Program-made: the position numbers and the translations under genes
Notes under the pieces: generated by a model
The model's input: only the letters and a program-made list of their open reading frames with translations
Databases searched by the model: none
What the model was told of the DNA's origin: nothing
NCBI GenBank assembly: GCA_020637635.1
Contig: JACKKB010000008.1
Coordinates: 62,001 to 126,000 of the forward strand
Direction of reading: 5' to 3'
DNA from: Albidovulum sp.
GTDB lineage: Bacteria; Pseudomonadota; Alphaproteobacteria; Rhodobacterales; Rhodobacteraceae
DNA: 64,000 bases
Shown here: positions 8,130-16,513 of the stretch, one piece after another
Layout of the letters: the number at the start of each line of letters is the position of its first letter
Position numbering within the stretch: the first letter of the stretch is position 1

Positions 8130-9320
8130 TCAGGCCGCCTGACCCGCCGCCCAGCCCGAGGACCAGGCCCACTGGAAGTTGTAGCCGCCGAGCCAGCCGG
8201 TCATGTCGACCGCCTCGCCGACGAAATAGAGGCCGGGCACCTGCCGCGCGGCCATCGTGCGGGCGTCGAGCGCCTCGGTATCGACGCCACCCACCGTCAC
8301 CTCGGCGGTGCGGTAGCCCTCGGTTCCGACCGGCATGACCTGCCAGGAATTGACCGCGGCTCCAAGCCGGTCGAGCGCCGCATTCGACTGGTCGGCCAGC
8401 CTGCCCGCAAGCCCGGCGCGTGCGACCGCGGCGGCGGCGAGCCTCTCGGGCAGATAGCGGGCAAGCGCCTGTGCCGGGCTGCCGCGTCCTGCGCCCTGCC
8501 CCGGCTCCTGCCGGGCCGCCGCCAGCGCGCGGGCGATATCGGTGCCGGGGCTGAGATCGAGCGTCACCGGCGTGCCCTCGCGCCAGTAGGAGCTGACCTG
8601 CAGTATCGCCGGACCGGACAGGCCACGATGGGTAAAGAGGAGCCCGTCCTCGAACGCGGTGCCCCCCGTTTCGGCGCGGGCGGTGAGCGAGACGCCGGCG
8701 AGTGGCCGGATCGGCACCAGCGCCTGCTCCGCGAAGGTCAGCGGCACGAGGCCGGGCCGCGTCTGGGTCAACGGCAGGCCGAACTGTCGCGCCAGCTCAT
8801 GGGCAAACCCGGTCGCGCCCATCTTCGGGATCGACTTGCCGCCGGTCGCGACGACGAGCGCCGCGGCGGCGATCGTGCCCGCACCGGTCCCGACCGCGAA
8901 GCCCGCGCCGCGGCGCGTCACCGAGCGCACCGGGCAGGAAAGCCGCAGTGAGGCGCTGGCTTCGGCCATCTGGGCCACCAGGAGCGCCACGACCTGGCGC
9001 GCGGAGCCGTCGCAGAAGAGCTGGCCCGCGGCCTTCTCGTGCCAGGCGATGCCCGCCGCCTCGATCCGGGCGAGAAAGTCGCGCGGGCCGAAGCGCGAGA
9101 GGGCGGAAATCGCAAAGCGCGGATTGCGAGACAGGAAGTGCCGCCAGTCGGTGCCGAGATTGGTGAAGTTGCACCGCCCCCCGCCCGAGATTCGGATCTT
9201 CTCGCCCGGAGCGGCAGCGTGATCGAGCACCACCACGCGACGCCCGCGCCGCGCCGCCTCGATCGCGCAGATCATGCCGGCCGCGCCGGCGCCGAGGACA
9301 ATGACATCAAAGGTTTCCAC
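8130..9320 (-). CDS. HI0933/BaiN-type NAD(P)/FAD-dependent oxidoreductase
   Basis: A 396-residue flavoprotein. The N-terminal Rossmann motif VIVLGAGAAGMICAIEAARR binds FAD, followed by KIRISGGGRCNFTN, diagnostic of the HI0933/YhiN-like family, an ATGGKSIPKMGATG loop, and a C-terminal VGEAVDMTGWLGGYNFQWAW segment that closes the FAD site. Substrate is not known for most members. It stands alone, convergent with the SseB-family gene and divergent from tRNA-Gln. Confidence 0.85.
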   Translation of the reverse strand: METFDVIVLGAGAAGMICAIEAARRGRRVVVLDHAAAPGEKIRISGGGRCNFTNLGTDWRHFLSRNPRFAISALSRFGPRDFLARIEAAGIAWHEKAAGQLFCDGSARQVVALLVAQMAEASASLRLSCPVRSVTRRGAGFAVGTGAGTIAAAALVVATGGKSIPKMGATGFAHELARQFGLPLTQTRPGLVPLTFAEQALVPIRPLAGVSLTARAETGGTAFEDGLLFTHRGLSGPAILQVSSYWREGTPVTLDLSPGTDIARALAAARQEPGQGAGRGSPAQALARYLPERLAAAAVARAGLAGRLADQSNAALDRLGAAVNSWQVMPVGTEGYRTAEVTVGGVDTEALDARTMAARQVPGLYFVGEAVDMTGWLGGYNFQWAWSSGWAAGQAA

Positions 9321-9416
9321 GCCGCGGGCCTAGCGCGAAATCGCGGTTCGCACAACGCGACCCGGGATAGTTTGGACTTGCAGCGTCAGGCCCGCTTGGG
9401 TAAGAACCCGCACCGT

Positions 9417-9491
9417 TGGGGCGTAGCCAAGTGGTAAGGCACCGGTTTTTGGTACCGCGCACCGTAGGTTCGAATCCTACCGCCCCAGCCA
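9417..9491 (+). tRNA. tRNA-Gln (anticodon UUG)
   Basis: A 75-nt cloverleaf can be folded: acceptor TGGGGCG/CGCCCCA, D-arm GCC...GGC, anticodon stem CCGGT/ACCG with loop TTTTGGT giving anticodon TTG, T-arm GTAGG TTCGAAT CCTAC, discriminator G and an encoded CCA end. Confidence 0.95.
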
Positions 9492-9755
9492 CATGCTCCC
9501 GGAAACTCAGGAAGACAGGGGCTTTCGCGCACCGGTGACACCGTCTGTGTCACACGGAGTCACGCCACGGTCCGGAACCCAACGCGGAACCGGCCGCCGC
9601 AGACCGGGTCTCGACCTGCTCCGGCATGATCGCTCTGCTCTGTGGATCACCACTGACCCACCTTGGCACATGGATGCCATCGGGGGGCGGTCACAGCAAC
9701 AGAGCCAAGGGCAGCGAGAATGGGCTCAGATCGACCAAAGCCTGCACAGGGCCTT

Positions 9756-10008
9756 GACACCCGATCAGGGATCATCGTCCTCGCCCGCGATGGCGACGAT
9801 GTCGATGTGCCCCGAGGTTGCCGGCGGCGTTGCCGGTCCATCTGCCGCGGCCGGTGCGCGGCGCATCGGCCTTGACGCGGAACAGGCATTGGCACTGAGT
9901 GCCTCGCATCGTTTCTTCGAGGCGGCCGGAGATCAAATCGCCACCCGTCCGGAGCCCGCGAATGTCGATGATGTCCGCGCGATCCTGATGGTCGCGGGTA
10001 TGTCCTGA
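9756..10008 (+). pseudogene. C-terminal remnant of a MOFRL-domain glycerate 2-kinase/hydroxypyruvate reductase, frameshifted
   Basis: Read across one frameshift, this stretch gives GIIVLARDGDDVDVP, then EVAGGVAGPSAAAGARRIG, LDAEQALALSASHRFFEAAG and ANVDDVRAILMV. That order matches the C-terminal end of the MOFRL domain of GckA/TtuD-type glycerate kinases (DG-DG-P...AGALV...GLD...FFEALGD...TNVND-RAIL). Removing one C from the CCCC run at 9810-9813 joins the two frames. Everything N-terminal is missing; 9492-9755 shows no recognisable gene. I infer a decayed gene next to tRNA-Gln. A sequencing error could explain the frameshift but not the missing N-terminal part. Confidence 0.65.
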
Positions 10009-10015
10009 CAGGGGC

Positions 10016-10053
10016 GCCCCGGGCGATGCCCTCCCCGAGGGGCCGTTTTTTTT
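10016..10053 (+). terminator. Intrinsic terminator
   Basis: GCCCC (10016-10020) pairs with GGGGC (10039-10043), enclosing an inner GGGC-GAT-GCCC hairpin, and is followed by eight T residues at 10046-10053. It lies just after the MOFRL remnant and is probably its old terminator. Confidence 0.55.
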
Positions 10054-10171
10054 CGGGGATCGTCTCTCGGGAGCCGTCTCTCGGGGATCGTCTCTCGGGG
10101 ATCGTCTCTCGGGGATCCTCTCTCGGGGTCGCTTCTCGGGGGCCGCCTCTCCGGGTCGACTCTCGGGGCGA
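10053..10171. repeat. 14-bp tandem repeat, about eight imperfect copies
   Basis: The unit TCTCTCGGGGATCG recurs in register from 10063, with central copies identical and flanking copies diverged or shortened to 12-13 bp toward 10171. It fills the gap between the terminator and the 3' end of the XRE-cupin gene. No coding function is evident. Confidence 0.85.
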
Positions 10172-10187
10172 TGGCCCCGGGGGCGTT

Positions 10188-10784
10188 TCAGTAGGATGGC
10201 GGGGTGCAGGCTGAAATGAGGATGCAGGGCGCGTCGCCCGGGTTGCGGAACCGGTGCGGAACGCGGCTGTCGAAGAGATAGGCATCGCCTGCGCCCAAAA
10301 CCGCCACATCCTCGCCCACGGTCAGTTCGATCTGCCCTGAGACCACGATCCCCGCCTCTTCGCTTTCATGGGTGTAGCGTTCGACGCCGGTATCGGCGCC
10401 GGGCTCGTATCTCTCGTGCAACATCTGCAGCGCGGCGTGGGCGACATTGCCGACCTGGCGCAGCGTGATCTTCTCGGCGGCACCGAAGCTGCGAAAAAGC
10501 TTCTGCGGGCTCAGTTCGTGCAGTTCGTCGGCACGGAAGAAGAACTTTTCCCCTTCGACGAGATCGGGCGCGAAGAATTCCGACAGGCTGAGCGGGATGG
10601 CGTCGAGGATGCGTTTCAGCGAGGCCACCGAGGGCGAGGAGTGATTCTGCTCGATCTGCGAGATGAGCCCGTTCGTGACGCCGGATTTGCGCGCAAGCTC
10701 GCGCTGCGAGTACCGGCGCGCGACCCTGACCGCTTTCAGGCGCGCCCCGATGTCGATTGCGGGTTTCGGTGAAATCTCGGGCAC
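10188..10784 (-). CDS. XRE-family regulator with C-terminal cupin domain
   Basis: A 198-residue transcription regulator with an N-terminal helix-turn-helix (YSQRELARKSGVTNGLISQIE) and a C-terminal small-molecule-binding cupin (GVERYTHESEEAGIVVSGQIE, then VPHRFRNPGD). This is the architecture of PuuR-type regulators of polyamine and amino-acid metabolism. I choose the GTG at 10784 because AGGAA lies 7 nt upstream; the longer in-frame ATG at 10880 would place its start inside the AT-rich promoter region. It is divergent from the TRAP-decarboxylase cluster and is its likely regulator. Confidence 0.85.
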   Translation of the reverse strand: MPEISPKPAIDIGARLKAVRVARRYSQRELARKSGVTNGLISQIEQNHSSPSVASLKRILDAIPLSLSEFFAPDLVEGEKFFFRADELHELSPQKLFRSFGAAEKITLRQVGNVAHAALQMLHERYEPGADTGVERYTHESEEAGIVVSGQIELTVGEDVAVLGAGDAYLFDSRVPHRFRNPGDAPCILISACTPPSY

Positions 10785-10860
10785 TTGCGGGTTCCTGGGC
10801 TGTGGCGCACGGCGCCTGTGCTCTGGCAATCGTAACGCCAGATCGCTTTGCTTAACAAGG

Positions 10861-10888
10861 TTGAATACTATTTTAAACACGCTAAGAT
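10861..10888 (+). promoter_or_regulatory. Promoter of the TRAP transporter cluster
   Basis: TTGAAT (10861-10866) and TAAGAT (10883-10888) are spaced by 16 bp in the only AT-rich stretch of the 338-bp divergent gap 10785-11122. The start of the TRAP binding-protein gene is about 235 nt downstream, leaving a long leader. The rest of the gap is GC-rich with no gene visible. The XRE-cupin operator is likely here. Confidence 0.5.
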
Positions 10889-11122
10889 GACGGGAGTGTT
10901 ACCGGTCTGTCGGCGACAGGGTGCCGGCGGGGACCGGCCCAGCGACAGACACCCGGGCAAGCTTGGCGCGGTCCTTTCGGGGTCCGGCGTGTCGGTTGCG
11001 GCCGAGGACGTGCCCCGGGAAGGAAGTGCGACGGCCCGCGGGGCCGAACACGGCGACCAGCCGGGGCAGCAAGATCCCGGGCGTCATCGAGCATCACAGG
11101 TTTCGTGACAGGGAGATTTACG

Positions 11123-12079
11123 ATGAAGTACCTCAAGACACTATCCTTCGCGGGCGCAATGGCGCTCGCGACAACGGCCGCGGCCGAAGAGCGGTTCATC
11201 ACCATCGGAACGGGCGGTCAGACGGGGGTCTACTTCGTCGTCGGGCAGTCGATCTGCCGGCTGGTCAACCGCGACACGCCGACCACCGGGCTCAAGTGCA
11301 CCGCCCCCTCGACCGGTGGCTCGATCGCCAACATCAACGCCATCGCGGCGGGTGACATGGACATGGGCGTGGCCCAGTCCGACTGGCAGTATCATGCCTA
11401 TAACGGAACCTCGGAATTCGAGGGCAAGAAGGTCGACAAGCTGCGCGCCGTCTTCTCGGTCCATGGCGAGCCCTTCACCGTCGTCGCACGCAAGGACAGC
11501 GGCGCGACCAAGTTCGACGATCTCTTCGGCAAGCGTGTCAACGTCGGCAATCCCGGTTCGGGCCAGCGCGCGACGATGGAGGTCGTGCTGCAGGCGATGG
11601 GCAAGACCGACGCCGATTTCGCACTCGCCTCGGAGCTGAAGCCGGCCGAACAGGCCGCGGCGCTCGGCGACAACAAGGTCGATGCGATCATCTACACCGT
11701 CGGCCACCCGAACGGGTCGATCCAGGAAGCCACCTCGACCGTCGAGGCGGTGCTGCTGCCGGTTACGGGGCCCGCCATCGACAAGCTTGTCGACGAGAAT
11801 GCCTATTACGCCAAGGCGACCATTCCGGGCGGAATGTATGCCGGCACGGACAACGATGTCGAAACCTTCGGCGTGAAGGCGACCTTCGTGACCTCTGCCG
11901 ACGTGCCCGACGAGGTCGTCTACGAGGTCGTCAAGGCCGTCTTCGACAATTTCGACCGCTTCAAGGGTCTGCATCCCGCCTTCGCCAACCTGAAGGAAGA
12001 GGAAATGATCAAGGACGGTCTGTCGGCCCCGCTGCATCCCGGAGCAGTGAAATACTACAAGGAACGTGGCTGGATGTGA
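11123..12079 (+). CDS. TAXI-family TRAP transporter solute-binding protein
   Basis: A 318-residue periplasmic protein. A signal peptide (MKYLKTLSFAGAMALATTAAA) precedes ITIGTGGQTGVYFVVGQSIC and CTAPSTGGSIANINAI, typical of the TAXI (NMT1-like) binding proteins. It should capture a small organic anion or amino acid and deliver it to the fused permease encoded next. Known TAXI ligands include glutamate/glutamine and dicarboxylates, so the substrate cannot be fixed. GGGAG precedes the ATG at 11123. A strong hairpin follows the stop. Confidence 0.92.
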   Translation: MKYLKTLSFAGAMALATTAAAEERFITIGTGGQTGVYFVVGQSICRLVNRDTPTTGLKCTAPSTGGSIANINAIAAGDMDMGVAQSDWQYHAYNGTSEFEGKKVDKLRAVFSVHGEPFTVVARKDSGATKFDDLFGKRVNVGNPGSGQRATMEVVLQAMGKTDADFALASELKPAEQAAALGDNKVDAIIYTVGHPNGSIQEATSTVEAVLLPVTGPAIDKLVDENAYYAKATIPGGMYAGTDNDVETFGVKATFVTSADVPDEVVYEVVKAVFDNFDRFKGLHPAFANLKEEEMIKDGLSAPLHPGAVKYYKERGWM

Positions 12080-12095
12080 TCCGGCCCGTAGCGCT

Positions 12096-12115
12096 CCGCC
12101 CCTGCCCGGGGGCGG
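12096..12115 (+). other. Intercistronic hairpin after the binding-protein gene
   Basis: CCGCCCC (12096-12102) and GGGGCGG (12109-12115) form a 7-bp GC stem with a 6-nt loop and no T-run, in the 126-bp gap between the binding protein and permease genes. Such hairpins often protect the upstream mRNA segment and raise binding-protein output. Confidence 0.5.
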
Positions 12116-12205
12116 CGCCCACCCGGCGCGGCAGCGACCGGGCCCGGGGAAACCCGTTCGACATCCTGACTGTGAGCGGCCCGTGAACCGGCCAAGGGGG
12201 ACGAT

Positions 12206-14968
12206 ATGACGCAACCGGAACAGCAACAGGCGGCGGCGGTCGAGAACGAGGCCGCGGGGCGCGGCGGGCTCAGCCAGGCGGAACTCGACGAGCTTGTCGC
12301 CTCCTCCGATACCGGCTCGCGCGGGTCCACCGGTCCCGTCGGCGCCTTCATCGCCATTGTCGCGCTGGCCTGGTCGCTGTTCCAGATCTGGATCGCCTCG
12401 CCGATTCCGTTCATGCTCGGCTTCGGCGTCTTCAACGATACCGAGGCGCGGTCGATCCACCTTGCCTTCGCGATCTTCCTCGCCTTCGCCGCCTTCCCCG
12501 CGGCCCGGACCCGGATCCAGCTCGCGCTCGGGGTCGGGGTGCCGCTGATCCTCGGCACGCTCTTCTTCATCTCCGCCAAGGCCGGCACGCCGGTCTGGTG
12601 GATCCCGATCGTCTCGCTGGCGCTCGTGGCGGCGATCCTGCTCGGCTCGCCCAAGGACCGGATCCCGGCCTGGGAATGGGCGCTGGCGGTCCTGGGCGCG
12701 GCGACCGCGCTCTACCTCTATGTCTATTACAAGGACATCTCCTCGCGCGTCGGCGCACCGATCCTGCAGGATTTCGTGGTTTCGGTGATCGGCCTGATGA
12801 TCCTTCTGGAGGCGACGCGGCGCGCGCTCGGCCCGGCTCTCATGATCGTGGCGACGGTGTTCCTCGTCTATACCGTGCTTGGGCCCTACATGCCCGAGAT
12901 CATCGCCCACAAGGGCAACAACCTCTCTGAAATCGTGAACCACCAGTGGATCACGACCGAGGGCGTCTTCGGCATCGCGCTCGGCGTCTCGACCTCGTTC
13001 GTCTTCCTCTTCGTGCTCTTCGGCTCGCTCCTGGACAAGGCCGGGGCAGGCAACTACTTCATCCAGGTGGCCTTCTCGCTCATGGGCCACATGCGCGGCG
13101 GGCCGGCCAAGGCCGCCGTCGTCTCCTCGGCGATGACCGGCCTCATCTCCGGCTCCTCCATCGCCAACGTCGTCACCACCGGCACCTTCACCATTCCCCT
13201 GATGAAGAAGGTGGGCTTTTCCGCCGAGAAGGCCGGCGCGGTCGAGGTCGCGTCCTCGGTCAACGGCCAGATCATGCCGCCGGTGATGGGCGCCGCCGCC
13301 TTCCTCATGGTCGAATATGTCGGCATTCCCTATTTCGACGTCGTCCGGCACGCCTTCGTGCCCGCCGTCATCTCCTACATCGCGCTCGTCTACATCGTGC
13401 ATCTCGAGGCGATGAAGGCCGGGATGGAGGGGCTGCCGCGCGCCTACACGCCGAAGCCCATCGTCCAGCGCCTGATCGGGATCGCCTTCACCATCGCCGT
13501 GATCTGCGCCGTTTCGCTGGCGGTCTACTACGGCATGGGCTGGATCCGCCCGACCTTCCCGTCGGCGGCGGGCTACATCGTCTTCGCCTTCCTGAGCGCC
13601 GTCTACGTCGGGCTGCTCTGGATCGCCTCGAAGGAAGAGCCGCTGCATCTGGACGACCCCAACGCGCCGGTGACGGCGCTGCCGCTGCCGGGTCCGACGA
13701 TCCGCGCGGGCCTTCATTACATCCTGCCCGTGGTGGTGCTGGTCTGGGCGCTCATGGTCGACCGCCTGTCGCCGGGTCTCTCGGCCTTCTGGGCGACCGC
13801 CTACATGGTCTTCATCCTGCTCACGCAGCGCCCGCTCATGGCGATCCTGCGCGGCGAGGGCGATCTGGGCGGCGCGATCCGCAAGGGGGTCAGCGACCTC
13901 TTCGACGGGCTCATCACCGGCGCGCGCAACATGATCGGCATCGGCATCGCCACCGCGACCGCCGGTATCATCGTCGGCGCCGTAAGCCAGACCGGCGTCG
14001 GCTCGGCGCTCGCCGATGTGGTCGAAGTCCTCTCGGGCGGCAACATCCTCGCCATCCTGGTGCTGACCGCGGTGCTGTCGCTGATCCTCGGGATGGGCCT
14101 GCCGACAACGGCCAACTACATCGTCGTCTCGGCGCTTCTTGCCCCGGTGATCGTCACGCTCGGCCAGCAGAACGGGCTCATCGTGCCGCTCATCGCCGTC
14201 CATCTCTTCGTCTTCTATTTCGGCATCATGGCGGACGTCACGCCGCCCGTCGGTCTGGCCAGTTTCGCCGCCGCCGCGGTTTCGGGGGGCGATCCGATCA
14301 GGACCGGGGTCGTGGCGTTCTTCTATTCGCTGCGCACGGCCGCCCTGCCCTTCCTCTTCATCTTCAACACGGAACTGCTGCTCATCGACGTGACCTGGGC
14401 GCAGGGGGTCTTCGTCTTCGTCATCGCGACGATCGCCATGCTGCTCTTCGCGGCGGCGACGCAGGGATGGTTCCTGGCCCGCAACCGGATCTACGAAAGC
14501 GTGGCCCTGCTCTTCATCGCCTTCACGCTTTTCCGCCCGGGATTCTGGATGGACATGATCTTCCCGCCCTACCACGAGGTCGCCCCGGCCGAGATCGCCG
14601 CCGCGGCGGGCGAGACGCCGGCGGGCGAGGACCTGCGGATCCGCGTGGCCGGCGTGAACGACCTTGGCGACCCGATCGAGTTCGTGGCGCTGGTGCCGAT
14701 GGGAAGCGAGGCGACGGGCGAGGAGCGGCTGGCCGCGGCCGGCCTCGCCTTCCGCCAGGACGGCGACAAGATGATCATCGACGACGCCGCCTTCGATTCG
14801 CCGGCACAGAAGGCCGGGCTCGACTGGGACCAGGAAGTGCTGCGCGTTCTGCGCCCGGCCTCGGTACCGTCGAAATACTGGATGTTCATCCCGGCGCTGG
14901 CGCTTCTCGCGCTCGTCGTGATGATGCAGCGCCGCCGCGTGCCCGGGCTGCGCCGCGCAGAAGCCTGA
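12206..14968 (+). CDS. TRAP transporter fused permease (DctQ-DctM) with C-terminal DUF3394
   Basis: A 920-residue membrane protein fusing the small and large TRAP permease subunits, as usual for TAXI systems. After a polar N-terminus of about 50 residues come many hydrophobic helices; conserved stretches include GLISGSSIANVVTTGTFTIP, SSVNGQIMPPVMGAAAFLMV and LILGMGLPTTANYIVVSALL. From about residue 780 a soluble segment (DLRIRVAGVNDLGDPIEF... SPAQKAGLDWDQEVLRV) resembles DUF3394, before a last membrane helix. It uses an ion gradient to import the ligand delivered by the upstream binding protein. Confidence 0.93.
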   Translation: MTQPEQQQAAAVENEAAGRGGLSQAELDELVASSDTGSRGSTGPVGAFIAIVALAWSLFQIWIASPIPFMLGFGVFNDTEARSIHLAFAIFLAFAAFPAARTRIQLALGVGVPLILGTLFFISAKAGTPVWWIPIVSLALVAAILLGSPKDRIPAWEWALAVLGAATALYLYVYYKDISSRVGAPILQDFVVSVIGLMILLEATRRALGPALMIVATVFLVYTVLGPYMPEIIAHKGNNLSEIVNHQWITTEGVFGIALGVSTSFVFLFVLFGSLLDKAGAGNYFIQVAFSLMGHMRGGPAKAAVVSSAMTGLISGSSIANVVTTGTFTIPLMKKVGFSAEKAGAVEVASSVNGQIMPPVMGAAAFLMVEYVGIPYFDVVRHAFVPAVISYIALVYIVHLEAMKAGMEGLPRAYTPKPIVQRLIGIAFTIAVICAVSLAVYYGMGWIRPTFPSAAGYIVFAFLSAVYVGLLWIASKEEPLHLDDPNAPVTALPLPGPTIRAGLHYILPVVVLVWALMVDRLSPGLSAFWATAYMVFILLTQRPLMAILRGEGDLGGAIRKGVSDLFDGLITGARNMIGIGIATATAGIIVGAVSQTGVGSALADVVEVLSGGNILAILVLTAVLSLILGMGLPTTANYIVVSALLAPVIVTLGQQNGLIVPLIAVHLFVFYFGIMADVTPPVGLASFAAAAVSGGDPIRTGVVAFFYSLRTAALPFLFIFNTELLLIDVTWAQGVFVFVIATIAMLLFAAATQGWFLARNRIYESVALLFIAFTLFRPGFWMDMIFPPYHEVAPAEIAAAAGETPAGEDLRIRVAGVNDLGDPIEFVALVPMGSEATGEERLAAAGLAFRQDGDKMIIDDAAFDSPAQKAGLDWDQEVLRVLRPASVPSKYWMFIPALALLALVVMMQRRRVPGLRRAEA

Positions 14969-14978
14969 GGAGGCCACC

Positions 14979-15410
14979 ATGTACAAGTCAATCCTCCTGA
15001 CCGTCGATCTCGAGCACGAGGCATCGTGGAAGAAGGCCCTGCCCGAGGCCGCGCGCATCGCCCGCGACGACGAGGCGGTGCTGCATGTGCTTGCGGTCGT
15101 TCCGGATTTCGGATCGCCCCTCGTCGCCGCGGATTTCCCGCCCGACTTCCAGAAAAAGGCGGTCGATCGCGCGCGGAAGCGGCTCGAGGCGCTCCTGGCC
15201 GGCGAAATCCCCTGGCCGCTCAAGGCGATCAGGAGCCACGTCGCCGTCGGGCGGGTGCATGAGGTGATCCTCGAGCACATCGGCTCGACCGGCGCAGATC
15301 TCGTGGTCATGGCCAGCCACGCGCCCGACCGGGTCCGCGAGTTCCTTGTCGGCTCGCAGGCAGACAGGGTCGTCCGACGTTCTCCGGTTTCGGTTCTCGT
15401 CGTCCGGTGA
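14979..15410 (+). CDS. Universal stress protein (UspA family)
   Basis: A 143-residue UspA-fold protein starting MYKSILLTVDLEHEASWKKA and ending with ADLVVMASHAPDRVREFLVG then VVRRSPVSVLVVR; the late G-S-x-A-D-x-V pattern corresponds to the family's nucleotide-binding loop. It follows the permease by 10 bp. A UspA protein attached to a TRAP transporter is known from TeaD of the Halomonas ectoine transporter TeaABC, where it modulates uptake, so a similar ATP-sensing role is a reasonable inference. Confidence 0.9.
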   Translation: MYKSILLTVDLEHEASWKKALPEAARIARDDEAVLHVLAVVPDFGSPLVAADFPPDFQKKAVDRARKRLEALLAGEIPWPLKAIRSHVAVGRVHEVILEHIGSTGADLVVMASHAPDRVREFLVGSQADRVVRRSPVSVLVVR

Positions 15411-15467
15411 TAGGCAGGGGGGAGGTTCGCAGAGCGAACCGTAAGACCGATCAGAACAGGCCAAGAA

Positions 15468-16445
15468 ATGACCCCTTTCGCAATCGCCGGCGTGCAGATG
15501 TACGTCAATGCCCTGCAGCCCAACACCGACGGCATGCTCCATCGGCTGGACATCCTCATGGCCCGCTTTCCCTGGACGCAGATGGTGCTGTTCTCGGAAC
15601 TTGCGCCGTTCGGGCCGCTGCCGAAATTCGCGTTGCCGCTGCGAAACGAAAGCCTTGGTCAGTTCCAGGCCGCCGCGCGCAAGCACAATATCTGGCTGAT
15701 CCCCGGCTCCATGTTCGAACGGACCGAGGACGGTCGCATCTTCAACACCGCCTCGGTCATCAACCCCGAAGGCGACATCGTCTCGACCTATCGCAAGATG
15801 TTTCCCTTCCGCCCCTATGAGACGGAAGTGGAGGCGGGGACGGAGTTCTGCATCTTCGACGTTCCCGGGGTGGGGCGTTTCGGGCTTTCGATCTGCTACG
15901 ACATCTGGTTCCCGGAAACCACGCGCCAGCTGACCGCGCAAGGGGTCGAGGTGCTGTTGCATCCGGTCCTGACCGGCACCACCGACCGGGACGCGGAACT
16001 CGCCATCGCACGGGCGACGGCGGCGCAGTTCCAGTGCTACGTCATCGACGTGAACGGGCTCGGCGCCGGCGGCAACGGCCGCTCCTGCGTCGTCGATCCC
16101 TCGGCCACGGTCCTGCACCAGTCCGCCGGGCAGGAAGACATGTTTCCGATCGAGATCGACCTCGAACTCGTGCGGCGCCAGCGCGAAACCGGCCTCAAGG
16201 GGCTCGGCCAGGTGCTGAAGAGTTTCCGCGACCGGTCGGTCGACTTCTCGGTCTACGACCGGGCGAGCGGGACCGACGCATACCTTCGGGGCCTCGGCGC
16301 GCTCGAGATGCCGCGCCAGGGTTCGCGGTCGGGGATGAACCTGCGCGACACGAGCGCAACCGGGGCGCCGCACCGGACGATGGGACCCCCGTTCCGAGAC
16401 GACGATGGCACGCCGCCCGTGGCGGGCCGCTATTCCACAGGCTGA
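15468..16445 (+). CDS. Carbon-nitrogen hydrolase (nitrilase superfamily)
   Basis: A 325-residue amidase/nitrilase-superfamily enzyme with the complete catalytic triad: Glu44 in FSELAPFG, Lys110 in YRKMFPF and Cys143 in SICYDIWFPE. The family hydrolyses amide, carbamoyl or nitrile bonds, N-carbamoylputrescine amidase being one member. The last 40 or so residues (GMNLRDTSATGAPHRTMGPP onward) extend past the normal fold and look disordered. Position between the transporter and a basic-amino-acid-type decarboxylase suggests an amide or carbamoyl substrate in the same pathway. Confidence 0.88.
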   Translation: MTPFAIAGVQMYVNALQPNTDGMLHRLDILMARFPWTQMVLFSELAPFGPLPKFALPLRNESLGQFQAAARKHNIWLIPGSMFERTEDGRIFNTASVINPEGDIVSTYRKMFPFRPYETEVEAGTEFCIFDVPGVGRFGLSICYDIWFPETTRQLTAQGVEVLLHPVLTGTTDRDAELAIARATAAQFQCYVIDVNGLGAGGNGRSCVVDPSATVLHQSAGQEDMFPIEIDLELVRRQRETGLKGLGQVLKSFRDRSVDFSVYDRASGTDAYLRGLGALEMPRQGSRSGMNLRDTSATGAPHRTMGPPFRDDDGTPPVAGRYSTG

Positions 16446-16513
16446 TCCGACAGGCCGGACCGCCCGATCGCGGACGCGCATCCTGTCTGTCAGCCCATTC
16501 GAGAGGATGACTG

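Noticed and set aside
9493..9755. Upstream half of a 171-codon frame after tRNA-Gln
   Set aside because: Only the end resembles a protein family (MOFRL), and part of that similarity is in another frame.
10053..10171. CRISPR array
   Set aside because: The 14-bp units are contiguous with no spacers and no cas genes are near.
10785..10880. Longer N-terminus for the XRE-cupin regulator
   Set aside because: It would cover the AT-rich promoter region and adds an atypical basic leader; GTG 10784 has a better ribosome-binding site.
11141..15559. A 1472-codon open frame on the minus strand
   Set aside because: It runs antisense to the TRAP binding protein, permease and UspA genes; its Arg/His/Asp-rich composition is typical of antisense frames in high-GC DNA.
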